DNA of 64,000 bases, from assembly GCA_963827785.1 (NCBI GenBank), contig CAWHCT010000008.1, positions 124,001-188,000 of the forward strand, written 5' to 3'. The stretch comes from Site-B1 sp963827785. GTDB taxonomy: Bacteria > Bacteroidota > Bacteroidia > Flavobacteriales > Flavobacteriaceae. The notes under the pieces are model-generated. The model saw nothing but the letters and a program-made list of their open reading frames with translations. It had not been told where the DNA came from and did not search any database. The position numbers and the translations under genes are program-made. Below, in pieces: positions 35,896 to 44,591 of the stretch (the stretch's first letter is position 1; each line of letters starts with the position of its first letter).

Positions 35896-37089
35896 TTAGG
35901 CTAAAACTGCCTGAACCTTATCTGCTGCTTCCTGGAACTCAACAGCACTTTTGACATCCAGTCCTGAACTGTCGATTAGTTTTTTCGCTATGTCCGCATT
36001 GGTTCCTTGTAAACGAACAATAATTGGAATCTTAATTGAATCTCCCATATTTTTGTACGCATCAACAATACCTTGTGCGACTCTGTCACAACGAACTATT
36101 CCACCAAAAATATTGATCAAAATTGCTTTTACCGACGGATCCTTTAATATAATCCTGAATGCCGCTTCTACTCTTGCAGCATCAGCTGTACCTCCAACAT
36201 CCAGAAAGTTTGCCGGCTCCCCTCCAGCCTGTTTAATAAGATCCATAGTTGCCATTGCTAATCCGGCTCCATTTACCATACAACCCACATTGCCATCCAG
36301 ATCCACATAATTTAATCCCAATTCATTGGCTTCAACCTCAATTGGATTTTCTTCACGTAAATCCCTTAAATTAACATAATCTTTATGTCTGTATAAAGCA
36401 TTATCATCAATGGTAACCTTTGCATCAACAGCCAATATTTTATTATCACTTGTTTTTAAAACAGGATTAATTTCAAATAAAGACGCATCTGATTTTACAT
36501 AAGCTGTATATAAAGCAGTTACAAATTTTGTCATTTCTTTAAAAGCTATGCCCGACAATCCAAGATTGAATGCTATTCGTCTTGCTTGAAATGGAAGGAT
36601 TCCTACCGAAGGATCTATTTCTTCATTGAATATTAAATGAGGTGTTTCTTCAGCAACTTTTTCAATATCCATGCCTCCTTCTGTAGAATACATGATCATA
36701 TTCCTGCCTGTTCCACGATTTAATAATACAGACATGTAATATTCATCCGGTTCATTTTCGCCTGGATAATAAACATCTTCAGCAATTAATACCTGATGCA
36801 CTTTTTTTCCTTGCGCAGATGTTTGGGGAGTGATCAAGTTCATGCCTATTATTTGTCCCGCTATTTCCTCGACTTCTTTAAGGTTTTTCGCAAGCTTAAC
36901 GCCACCTCCTTTTCCTCGTCCACCGGCATGCACCTGAGCTTTAATTACAAACCAGCTAGTACCTGTTTCTGTGGCTAATTGCTTCGCTGCAGCAACAGCT
37001 TCATTAGCGTTTTGGGCAACAATACCACGTTGAATGCGTACGCCAAAACTTCTTAATATTTCCTTTCCCTGATATTCGTGTAAATTCAT
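35896..37089 (-). CDS. sucC: Succinate-CoA ligase (ADP-forming) beta subunit
   Basis: TCA-cycle subunit that couples succinyl-CoA cleavage to ADP phosphorylation. The 397-residue length fits. Visible are MNLHEYQGKEILRSFGV, the ATP-grasp AQVHAGGRGKGGGVKLAKN, LFEINPVLKTSDNKI, CMVNGAGLAMATMD, FLDVGGTADAARVEAAF and ILINIFGGIVRCDRVA. sucD is not in the window, so the two subunit genes are unlinked here, as in other Flavobacteria. It carries a recognisable promoter and its own terminator, so it is monocistronic. Confidence 0.97.
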   Translation of the reverse strand: MNLHEYQGKEILRSFGVRIQRGIVAQNANEAVAAAKQLATETGTSWFVIKAQVHAGGRGKGGGVKLAKNLKEVEEIAGQIIGMNLITPQTSAQGKKVHQVLIAEDVYYPGENEPDEYYMSVLLNRGTGRNMIMYSTEGGMDIEKVAEETPHLIFNEEIDPSVGILPFQARRIAFNLGLSGIAFKEMTKFVTALYTAYVKSDASLFEINPVLKTSDNKILAVDAKVTIDDNALYRHKDYVNLRDLREENPIEVEANELGLNYVDLDGNVGCMVNGAGLAMATMDLIKQAGGEPANFLDVGGTADAARVEAAFRIILKDPSVKAILINIFGGIVRCDRVAQGIVDAYKNMGDSIKIPIIVRLQGTNADIAKKLIDSSGLDVKSAVEFQEAADKVQAVLA

Positions 37090-37115
37090 CTTTTAAAGCA
37101 TAAAATTTAGTGTCA

Positions 37116-37147
37116 CAAATGTAATCAACCGATAATTCTTATACAAT
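37116..37147 (-). promoter_or_regulatory. Promoter of sucC
   Basis: On the minus strand ATTG (37147-37144), a 20-bp spacer and the exact -7 box TACATTTG (37123-37116). The ATG lies 27 bp further on. This is the best Bacteroidetes-type promoter seen in the window. Confidence 0.6.
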
Positions 37148-37271
37148 AAATTTCAATATTGTTTATAATCTTTGAAGAATTGCTAACTTATCCTTATGAT
37201 TTTTAAGAAATAATAAGCAACTGAGTAAAAAAAAGATTATAATTTTACAGGCTAATTCAAAAATTGAAACA

Positions 37272-38477
37272 ATGGATAATAATACTTTATTAAAAGTTGC
37301 AAAGGACTTTGGCAGTCCTGTTTATGTTTATGACGCTGATAAAATCATATCTCAATACAAACGGTTAACAACTGCATTTAATAAAGTTAAGAAAGTCAAG
37401 ATCAATTATGCTGTTAAAGCTCTTTCTAATATTTCTATATTAAAATTAATGAAGGAGTTAGGAGCTGGATTGGATACCGTTTCAATTCAAGAAGTTCAAT
37501 TAGGACTCAGTGCCGGCTTTCCAGCAGAAAGAATAATTTTCACACCAAATGGAGTATCATTGGAAGAGATTGAGAAAGCTGCTGCCTTAGGTTGTGAAAT
37601 AAATATTGATAACCTATCTATTTTAGAACAATTCGGAACAAAACATCCTAATATTCCTGTTTGCATTCGTATCAACCCGCATGTCATGGCCGGTGGAAAT
37701 ACTAATATATCCGTTGGACACATTGATAGTAAATTTGGTATTTCAATTCACCAAATTCCGCATATTCTTAGAATTGTAGAGAATACTAAAATGAATGTGA
37801 ATGGTATCCATATGCATACCGGAAGTGATATTTTGGATATTGATGTCTTTTTGTATGCCAGTGAAATACTTTTTGAAACTGCCAAACACTTCAAAGACTT
37901 GGAATTCATTGACTTTGGATCAGGGTTTAAAGTACCTTATAAAGAAGGTGACATAGAAACCAATGTTGAAGAATTTGGAGAAAAATTAAGTACCCGGTTT
38001 AATGATTTTTGTAAAGAATATGGCAAGGATCTTACTATTGCATTCGAACCAGGAAAATTTTTAGTGAGTGAAGCAGGCAGATTTTTGGTTAAAGTAAATG
38101 TGATTAAGCAAACCACCTCTACTGTATTTGCGCAAGTTGATTCAGGTTTCAACCATTTAATAAGACCAATGCTTTACGGCTCACAACATCAAATTGAAAA
38201 CATTTCTAATCCTGATGGGAAAGAGCGTTTCTATTCAGTTGTAGGTTATATATGTGAAACTGACACATTCGCCAATAACAGACGAATTACTGAAATTCAT
38301 GAAGGTGACATTCTTGCCTTTAAAAATGCAGGCGCCTACTGTTTTTCAATGGCAAGCAACTACAATTCGAGATATCGTCCGGCCGAAGTTCTTTGGCATA
38401 ATGGGAAAGCACACTTAATTCGCAAACGAGAAACATTTGATGACATTTTAAAAAATCAAATTGAAATTGAATTATAA
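37272..38477 (+). CDS. lysA: Diaminopimelate decarboxylase
   Basis: PLP-dependent last enzyme of lysine synthesis, converting meso-diaminopimelate to lysine. The 401-residue protein is a fold-type III alanine-racemase-like barrel. PLP Lys is in INYAVKALSN (about residue 49). Other motifs: VRINPH-like ICIRINPHVMAGG, GIHMHTGSDI, FIDFGSGFKVPY, AFEPGKFLVSEAG and the active-site YICETDTFA near residue 335. It stands alone with divergent sucC, sharing a 180-bp intergenic region. Confidence 0.95.
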   Translation: MDNNTLLKVAKDFGSPVYVYDADKIISQYKRLTTAFNKVKKVKINYAVKALSNISILKLMKELGAGLDTVSIQEVQLGLSAGFPAERIIFTPNGVSLEEIEKAAALGCEINIDNLSILEQFGTKHPNIPVCIRINPHVMAGGNTNISVGHIDSKFGISIHQIPHILRIVENTKMNVNGIHMHTGSDILDIDVFLYASEILFETAKHFKDLEFIDFGSGFKVPYKEGDIETNVEEFGEKLSTRFNDFCKEYGKDLTIAFEPGKFLVSEAGRFLVKVNVIKQTTSTVFAQVDSGFNHLIRPMLYGSQHQIENISNPDGKERFYSVVGYICETDTFANNRRITEIHEGDILAFKNAGAYCFSMASNYNSRYRPAEVLWHNGKAHLIRKRETFDDILKNQIEIEL

Positions 38478-38814
38478 CTTAAAAGCGCGCGATTTTTTAA
38501 TTCGCCCTTTTCCTTATTAATACATGTATTATTTTATCTTCAATCTTGAAAGAAAAAATTTGAACTGAATATTGTCTTATATCAAGAACTATTTAAAACT
38601 ACTTTACTAAAAAATTACTATATTTAGTATCTATAGAATACCTTGTTGAAAAAATTAAATTTAAGAAAAGGTATTTCATCTATCCTCAAACCTTATTAAA
38701 GTACCTAAGATTAGTTGCCCTAAATTTATTATTATTTTGAATTCAATGTCAGCTCTAATTTTATCTGACTTCGTTTATATTAATTATTAATCAATTCTAA
38801 CCAACATTAAAATT
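38478..38814. other. Intergenic region after lysA
   Basis: 337 bp, AT-rich, with no coding frame that looks real. At 38481-38511 an imperfect hairpin (AAAAG...CTTTT with GCG/CGC inside and mismatches) may be the lysA terminator. The last part (38799-38805) has the AACCAAC leader motif discussed with the following cluster. Nothing else was recognised. Confidence 0.4.
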
Positions 38815-39543
38815 ATGAAAAAATTATTGTATTTATTATTGCTATCCCCAATCATGTTACTATCACAAGAAAGCGAAAGTTTTTTATTAAACTTATCAGA
38901 AATTACTGTAAAGTCAGGTCACAATGCACAGTTTTTAGAAGGTGTGATGTCTTGGAAAAAATGTTATATGGATAACGAGGGGAAGAACAAATGGAATATG
39001 TGGAAACGAGTGCAAGGTGAGGGTAACGTTTATACATTAACAAGTACTATGGCAAATTGGGCTGAAATGGATGATGACAATGATCCGGCTGGAAAAGAAT
39101 GTAGTATGAAGGTCGTAAATTTAATTATGCCTCATGTAAAAAGCGTTCACTATAATATTGCTCGCTCTATGCCGGCATTAAGCAGATCTACCGGAATGCC
39201 CGAAGATACTAAGCTTGTTTGGGTATATAATGTAAAAACAAATAACTCTTCTGATTTTAAAGAGGTTGTTGGTGAAATAACGAGTGCTCTTAAAAAAGCA
39301 GAGGGAGATTCCAGAGGAACTTGGTATAGCACTGTTGGTGGATCGCCTGAAGTATCTGATTACTTTGTTGGGGTTCCATACAAAAACTTTGCAGCAATGG
39401 ATGTGGATCGCGATGGTGCCTGGCAAGTTTATGAGAAAGCTAATGGTAAAGAAAAAACAGATGCTTTAAGAGCAAAATTTAGAGCTTCTGTTTCCAGTGA
39501 CTGGTCTTATATCTACACTTTAAATAAAGAACTTTCAAATTAG
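38815..39543 (+). CDS. Secreted protein with an internal duplication
   Basis: A 242-residue protein with a Sec signal peptide (MKKLLYLLLLSPIMLLSQ). The mature part looks duplicated: the first half has WNMWKRVQGEGNVYTLTST then NWAEMDDD, and the second has GTWYSTVGGSPEVSDYFVGV then NFAAMDVD, each preceded by a helix of similar length (HNAQFLEGVMSWKKCY; SSDFKEVVGEITSALKK). The strand-helix pattern resembles tandem dimeric alpha/beta-barrel (ABM-like) units. No function is known. It lies upstream of the MFS gene but a terminator separates them, so it may be a separate unit sharing the leader motif. Confidence 0.78.
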   Translation: MKKLLYLLLLSPIMLLSQESESFLLNLSEITVKSGHNAQFLEGVMSWKKCYMDNEGKNKWNMWKRVQGEGNVYTLTSTMANWAEMDDDNDPAGKECSMKVVNLIMPHVKSVHYNIARSMPALSRSTGMPEDTKLVWVYNVKTNNSSDFKEVVGEITSALKKAEGDSRGTWYSTVGGSPEVSDYFVGVPYKNFAAMDVDRDGAWQVYEKANGKEKTDALRAKFRASVSSDWSYIYTLNKELSN

Positions 39544-39651
39544 TAATAAAGTGATTTTATTTTTGGGCTTTATGAATATGTACAAGTGACATATATAGGA
39601 ATAATTAAAAGCATTAGATAGATTACGTCATAAAGTAAAATTTAAAGAAAT

Positions 39652-39682
39652 AAAAAGCATCTTATTAAGAGATGCTTTTTTC
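39652..39682 (+). terminator. Terminator after the secreted duplicated protein gene
   Basis: AAAAAGCATCT and AGATGCTTTTTT form a stem around a seven-base loop, with a six-T tail. It ends the preceding transcript, about 115 bp before the MFS gene. Confidence 0.85.
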
Positions 39683-39797
39683 TTTCATCAAGAGTCAAGA
39701 AAAACTTGTTAAATATTTTTTATATATTAGACATGCTTCAATAATAATCTATCCCGAGCTAATCTCTTATTAAACCAACCAACCAAATGAATACTAA

Positions 39798-41120
39798 ATG
39801 CAAGTTGATGACCGGATAAGCAGCGAATTTAGGCAAAATCGTTTTTTAACCGAAAATCCGACCTTAAGATATTTAACGTTCGCAGCCTTATACCTGGCAC
39901 AAGGAATTCCGGAAGGAATTACCTATTTTGCCATTCCTGCATGGTTAGCAATGAACAGCAAAACTCCTCTTGAAATTGCAAGTTTTGTTGCTGTCATTGG
40001 CATACCCTGGAGTTTTAAAATTCTTATTGCTCCTTTAATGGATCGATTTACTATTTTATCTATGGGCCGAAAACGCCCTTGGGTAATATTTGGACAATTA
40101 GGATTAATAATTAGTTTTTTGTCCATTGGACTGGTGCATGATCCTTTAAATAATTTAAACGGATTAATGATCGCCGGATTTTTTATAAGCTTTTTTGGAG
40201 CGTTTCAAGATGTTGCCACAGATGGTATGGCAATAGATGTAGTACCAATTGATCAGCAAGCCAGAGCCAATGGATTAATGTGGGGTTCAAAAACCATAGG
40301 TACTGCTTTATCATTAGTTATTGGAACAGCATTAATAAATCTACTGGGATTTAGTACAGCGATTTCTTCTTTATCCATAGCCGTTGCATTTATTATGCTT
40401 GTTCCTGTATTTTTTAGAGAACGCCCGGGAGAAAAGCTTATGCCCTGGACTCAAGGCAAACCGTCCAAAGATTCTAAAAATTCTCAATTAGGAAGTTGGA
40501 AACAGATTTTTGTGAGCTTATTTAGAGTTGTCATTTTACCATCGACACTTTTCATGGGTATTTCCTCTCTTATTATTGGAATGATGTTTGGTTTAATAGA
40601 TACACTTTTACCAATCTTCACCATTCAGGAATTAGGATGGAGTAATACTTCTTATTCGCAGGTATATTCAATTACAACAGTGGTCGGCGGCTTTTTTGGA
40701 ATGTTTGCCGGTGGTGCTTTAGTTGATTTTTTTGGTGATAAGAAAATGATATTTATTTATTTGACTACAATAATAGCTTTAATAATCGGGCTTGCTTTTT
40801 CACCGAATCTATGGCAAAATGATAAATTCATCTTTGTGTTTGTTTTGCTTTACTATCTTTTTTACACATTCCTTACTATTGCTTTTTTCGCAGCCAGTAT
40901 GAAATTGTGCTGGCAGGTAGTTGCGGCAACTCAGTTTACTCTATTCATGGCGCTTACAAATATGGGCCGTGCTGCTGGTTCAGGTTTAGTTGGAACATTA
41001 AAAGAATTTATGTCCTGGGAATATGTTTTACTAATTACGGCAATTTCGCCGGTGCTAACTCTAATATTTATAAAATTTATAGATTTTAAAAAACATCGAA
41101 AAAAAATAAACGAATTTTAA
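39798..41120 (+). CDS. Major facilitator superfamily transporter
   Basis: A 440-residue inner-membrane transporter with about 12 predicted helices. The helix 2-3 loop signature is APLMDRFTILSMGRKRPW (MFS G-x-x-x-D-R-x-G-R-K/R type), and helix 5 holds FFGAFQDVATDGMAIDVV, which recalls the AmpG/PAT group of muropeptide and acetyl-CoA transporters. Substrate unknown. It starts the set MFS-NTF2-SGNH-MBOAT. An ATG at 39787 lies 11 bp upstream in another frame; if one A is missing near 39795-39797 the protein would start MNTKMQVDD. The leader holds a tandem AACCAACCAACCAA run. Confidence 0.85.
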   Translation: MQVDDRISSEFRQNRFLTENPTLRYLTFAALYLAQGIPEGITYFAIPAWLAMNSKTPLEIASFVAVIGIPWSFKILIAPLMDRFTILSMGRKRPWVIFGQLGLIISFLSIGLVHDPLNNLNGLMIAGFFISFFGAFQDVATDGMAIDVVPIDQQARANGLMWGSKTIGTALSLVIGTALINLLGFSTAISSLSIAVAFIMLVPVFFRERPGEKLMPWTQGKPSKDSKNSQLGSWKQIFVSLFRVVILPSTLFMGISSLIIGMMFGLIDTLLPIFTIQELGWSNTSYSQVYSITTVVGGFFGMFAGGALVDFFGDKKMIFIYLTTIIALIIGLAFSPNLWQNDKFIFVFVLLYYLFYTFLTIAFFAASMKLCWQVVAATQFTLFMALTNMGRAAGSGLVGTLKEFMSWEYVLLITAISPVLTLIFIKFIDFKKHRKKINEF

Positions 41121-41155
41121 ACACCAATATTAACCAACAAAAAAACTAATCAATT

Positions 41156-42037
41156 ATGAAAAAATTAATTTACTCCATTTTGGCCATCATTTTAATTGGC
41201 TTTACATCTTGTAATAATGCAAAGGTTCAAAAAAACATTAAAATGTACTCTGAAACCTGGGATGAAATTATTAATACAGGTAATCTCGCCCTTATTAATG
41301 ATACCAATTTTACAGACGATATTACACTTATTATGAGTCCTGAAAACATTGTTGGACTTGAAGGTTTTAAAGACTATTATTCAAATTTTGTTACAGGTTT
41401 TTCTGATGTTGAATTCACTATTGTTGATGTTTTTGGTCAAGGAGATAAAATAGTAAAACACTGGAGGTTTAAAGGAACACATTCCGGAGATTTCTTTGGA
41501 ATGCCAGCAACCGGAAAATCTGTGGATGTTGAAGGTACTACATTGGTTAAAATGAAGGATGGTAAAATTGCACAAGAACAGGATTTTATGGATAATCTGG
41601 TCTTTATGGGGCAATTAAGTATAGACCCTTTCTTAAATCCGGATAATGTAATGATAGTTCAAAAATTGTATAACGATTTTGCCAAGGGGGATATCCCTTC
41701 AGTACAGGCAGTTATGGACGAAAAAGTAGTATGGAATGAAGCTGAAAATTTTCCTTTTGCCGATGGGAACCCTTATATAGGTTTCGATGCTATAGCCAAA
41801 GGTGTTTTTGGCCGAATTCAAAGTGAATGGGAATATTGGAATTTAACCGATTTGAATCTTCAGGAAATGACCAATAATAAAGTGCTTACCACCGGGCGAT
41901 ATCAAGCCAAATACAAAAAAAATGGAGCAGTAATAAATTTGCAAATGGCTCATTTATGGAATCTAAAAGATGGGAAGATAATCTCTTTCCAGCAGTTTGC
42001 TGATACAAAAGGGATAGCTGATGCCATGAATAAATAA
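41156..42037 (+). CDS. Lipoprotein with two NTF2-like (SnoaL) domains
   Basis: A 293-residue protein with lipoprotein signal (lipobox GFTSC, Cys 20). Two NTF2-like cone domains follow: residues about 30-155 of the SnoaL ester-cyclase type (YYSNFVTGFSDVEFTIVD, KHWRFKGTHSGDFFGMPATG, TTLVKMKDGKIAQEQDFMD) and about 165-290 of the SnoaL_2 type (LYNDFAKGDIPSVQAVMDE, AHLWNLKDGKIISFQQFAD). Each ends with a similar DGKI strand. Possible roles are small-molecule binding or an enzyme; no catalytic residues can be fixed. It is 35 bp after the MFS gene and 35 bp before the SGNH-like gene. Confidence 0.82.
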   Translation: MKKLIYSILAIILIGFTSCNNAKVQKNIKMYSETWDEIINTGNLALINDTNFTDDITLIMSPENIVGLEGFKDYYSNFVTGFSDVEFTIVDVFGQGDKIVKHWRFKGTHSGDFFGMPATGKSVDVEGTTLVKMKDGKIAQEQDFMDNLVFMGQLSIDPFLNPDNVMIVQKLYNDFAKGDIPSVQAVMDEKVVWNEAENFPFADGNPYIGFDAIAKGVFGRIQSEWEYWNLTDLNLQEMTNNKVLTTGRYQAKYKKNGAVINLQMAHLWNLKDGKIISFQQFADTKGIADAMNK

Positions 42038-42072
42038 TACTAACATAAATCAACCAACAAAAACCAACCGAC

Positions 42073-43101
42073 ATGCAACTAAAACAATCACTGATAATCG
42101 CTATTATCTTAGGTATTTTATCTGTAACAGCCTGGGAAGCCTATTGGCGTTCTCAAGGATATTATCCAACTTTAAATGATGAAAAGGCCCTTTGGGCTAT
42201 TACAAGAGCAAAGGTTGAAAAAGCTACCAAGGAAGATGTAATTGTTCTAGGATCATCCAGAGCTTTTTTTGACATTCAAATAGATGAATGGGAATCCATA
42301 ACAGGCAAAAAACCAATTCAGTTAGCTTCAACAGGTTCTTCTCCTTTACCAACCTTTCATGACATTGTAAATAATTCAAATTTCACAGGAACAGTTCTCC
42401 TTGGGGTAACACCTGGATTGTTTTTTTCTACAACATATCCCGGAGCTTTTCCATGGAACAGACCTCAATCCAAAGTTGATTTTTATAAAAATAGAACTTA
42501 CGCTCAACGCATAAACTACCAACTTTCAATTCCATTGCAAAAAAACTTAGTTTTTATATCAGCTGATGAGGAAGAATGGTCTGATGATATTGATTTAAAA
42601 TCTTTGTTAAGATCGATTAAAATTGGTGACAGAACTGGTGAACCCATTCAACCTCCCTTTTACTATTTCGGTGATGTCAACTTGGATAGAAACATGAGAA
42701 TGACGCCAAAAACCTCTACAGATACAACTTTTGCCAATACTATTAAAAAAGTATGGGCCTTCTTTGGTAAAGGCGCTCCACCTCCAGATAAAGAATCAAC
42801 AATGAATTTTTTTTTAGAGGATTTAAAAAAATATAAAGATAAAGGTGGCAATGTAGTACTAATGAGATGCCCTTCAAGTGGTGGTGTAAGAATTGGTGAA
42901 AACATGGGATTGCCTAGAGCAGAATTTTGGGATGACTTAGTTAAGCAAGCAGATGTAAAAGCTTATCATTTTGAAGATTATGAGTCATTAAAACATCTAA
43001 CATGTCCTGAAGACTCTCATTTATCTGGTGAAGATGCAGATTATTTCACCCGAGAGCTTTTAAATATTATGAAAGCTGATAATGCTATTATTAACCTGTA
43101 A
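42073..43101 (+). CDS. Membrane-anchored SGNH/AlgJ-like protein, probable partner of the MBOAT acyltransferase
   Basis: A 342-residue protein with one N-terminal membrane helix and an outside domain. SGNH-hydrolase blocks are present: VIVLGSSRAFFDIQ with Ser at about 61-62, QLASTGSSPLP, and the C-terminal pair CPEDSHLSGEDADYF (Asp 314, His 316), spaced as in the DxxH catalytic dyad. Such proteins (AlgJ/AlgX, DltD, PatB) receive an acyl group from a membrane MBOAT partner and hand it to a polymer or remove it. The MBOAT gene begins 11 bp downstream, which supports this pairing. The polymer is unknown. Confidence 0.78.
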   Translation: MQLKQSLIIAIILGILSVTAWEAYWRSQGYYPTLNDEKALWAITRAKVEKATKEDVIVLGSSRAFFDIQIDEWESITGKKPIQLASTGSSPLPTFHDIVNNSNFTGTVLLGVTPGLFFSTTYPGAFPWNRPQSKVDFYKNRTYAQRINYQLSIPLQKNLVFISADEEEWSDDIDLKSLLRSIKIGDRTGEPIQPPFYYFGDVNLDRNMRMTPKTSTDTTFANTIKKVWAFFGKGAPPPDKESTMNFFLEDLKKYKDKGGNVVLMRCPSSGGVRIGENMGLPRAEFWDDLVKQADVKAYHFEDYESLKHLTCPEDSHLSGEDADYFTRELLNIMKADNAIINL

Positions 43102-43112
43102 ACCAAAAGAAT

Positions 43113-44531
43113 ATGTTATTTAACTCCTTAAGCTTTATACTATTCTTGTTAATAGTTCTGGCACTATACTACTCAAAATTTTTAAATTGGACTTCTAAAA
43201 AAGGAATGCTATTATTAGCTAGCTATATTTTTTATGGCCTTTGGAATCCACCTTTAGTAATATTATTATGGATATCAACTATGGTTGATTGGACTGCTGG
43301 CAGGAAGTTGGCCGTGGAAGAAAATGAACGTCGAAGAAAATTATGGCTTGTTTTAAGTATGGTTGTAAACTTAGGTTTTCTGGCCTTCTTTAAATACAGA
43401 GATTTCCTACTCGATAATTTTACTGCCGTAGTAAATACCACTTATGGATACGGATATAAAGCCCAACCAATGGATATCATTCTCCCCATGGGAATTTCAT
43501 TTTATACGTTTCAAACCATGTCATACACAATTGACATGTATAAACGTAAAATTGAGCCAGCTAGAACGTTTTTAGATTTTGCATTATACGTTACCTTTTT
43601 TCCACAACTCGTTGCAGGACCAATTGTTAGAGCACAAGACCTGATCACACAATTTTATGAAGAAAAGAAAGCTACGATTAATCAATTTATATGGGGTATA
43701 TTTTTACTCACTATTGGTTTGTTTCAAAAAGTGGTCATGGCAGATACATTATTATCTGGAACAGCAGATAAAGTTTTTGGTTCAAATAAATTATTACATG
43801 GTGTTGATGCCTGGGTAGGCACTCTTGCATTTTCTGGGCAGATATTTTTTGATTTTGCAGGATATTCCACCTGTGCTATTGGTATTGCCCTTATGCTCGG
43901 CATTATTCTGCCGGATAACTTTAAATATCCTTATGCATCCTTAGGCTTTTCTGATCTTTGGAGACGATGGCACATAACTCTTTCTAGCTGGTTAAGAGAT
44001 TACCTTTACATTCCATTGGGAGGAAATAGACATGGTATATTACGATTATATGTAGCCTTAATGGTCACTATGTTATTAGGAGGACTTTGGCATGGTGCCG
44101 CCTGGACTTTTATAGTATGGGGAGGTTTACATGGTAGTTATTTAATATTAGAACGTCTTCAACGGCAATATTTACCCTTCAAGATAACACGCTGGAACGG
44201 TATGTTTTTAGCTTTTACAACCTTTTCTTGTGTAAATATAACGTGGACATTTTTTAGAGCGAGAGAATTTAAAACCGCTTGGAATATGATAAAATCAATG
44301 TTTTACATGCAGACCGAGGGAGAAAAAATACTCGATTCTTTTACAATAACAAAAGTAAGTGTTGTAATCGCCCTTCTTTTTGTTTGTCATTGGTTTATGC
44401 GTAACACATCTTTAAAGGAAGTATCTTTAAAAATGTCTCCTTGGGTTTTAGGTGTGTTCTGGGCAATTATGTTTTTCCTTATAATTATATCTCAAGGTAG
44501 TGGAGAACAATTTATTTATTTTCAGTTCTAG
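43113..44531 (+). CDS. MBOAT family O-acyltransferase (AlgI/DltB-like)
   Basis: A 472-residue multi-helix membrane protein of the MBOAT family, which moves an acyl group across the inner membrane onto a carrier or polymer. Family motifs: MGISFYTFQTMSYTID, FPQLVAGPIVRAQDL, LWRRWHITLSSWLRDYLYIP with His about 287, and LLGGLWHGAAWTFIVWG with the catalytic His about 327. It is of AlgI length and not fused to other domains. It is the last gene before a terminator, with the SGNH-like protein just upstream. No alginate, cellulose or teichoic acid synthesis genes are near, so the substrate remains open. Confidence 0.93.
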   Translation: MLFNSLSFILFLLIVLALYYSKFLNWTSKKGMLLLASYIFYGLWNPPLVILLWISTMVDWTAGRKLAVEENERRRKLWLVLSMVVNLGFLAFFKYRDFLLDNFTAVVNTTYGYGYKAQPMDIILPMGISFYTFQTMSYTIDMYKRKIEPARTFLDFALYVTFFPQLVAGPIVRAQDLITQFYEEKKATINQFIWGIFLLTIGLFQKVVMADTLLSGTADKVFGSNKLLHGVDAWVGTLAFSGQIFFDFAGYSTCAIGIALMLGIILPDNFKYPYASLGFSDLWRRWHITLSSWLRDYLYIPLGGNRHGILRLYVALMVTMLLGGLWHGAAWTFIVWGGLHGSYLILERLQRQYLPFKITRWNGMFLAFTTFSCVNITWTFFRAREFKTAWNMIKSMFYMQTEGEKILDSFTITKVSVVIALLFVCHWFMRNTSLKEVSLKMSPWVLGVFWAIMFFLIIISQGSGEQFIYFQF

Positions 44532-44560
44532 GCTAAACGAAATTTAAAATAGGAATAAGA

Positions 44561-44591
44561 GGCTAGTAATTTTAATATTTACTAGCCTTTT
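44561..44591. terminator. Terminator between convergent MBOAT and DinB-like genes
   Basis: Arms GGCTAGTAA (44561-44569) and TTACTAGCC (44579-44587) with a nine-base loop, followed by TTTTA on the plus strand. It overlaps the stop codon of the DinB-like gene (44582-44584). Confidence 0.8.

Noticed and set aside
38799..43112. AACCAAC copies as traces of transposition
   Set aside because: They are all placed before start codons in the same orientation with no terminal repeats or disrupted genes, which fits leader elements better.
42073..44531. A dlt (D-alanylation) operon
   Set aside because: DltA and DltC are missing and the organism is Gram-negative; only the general MBOAT plus SGNH logic is shared.
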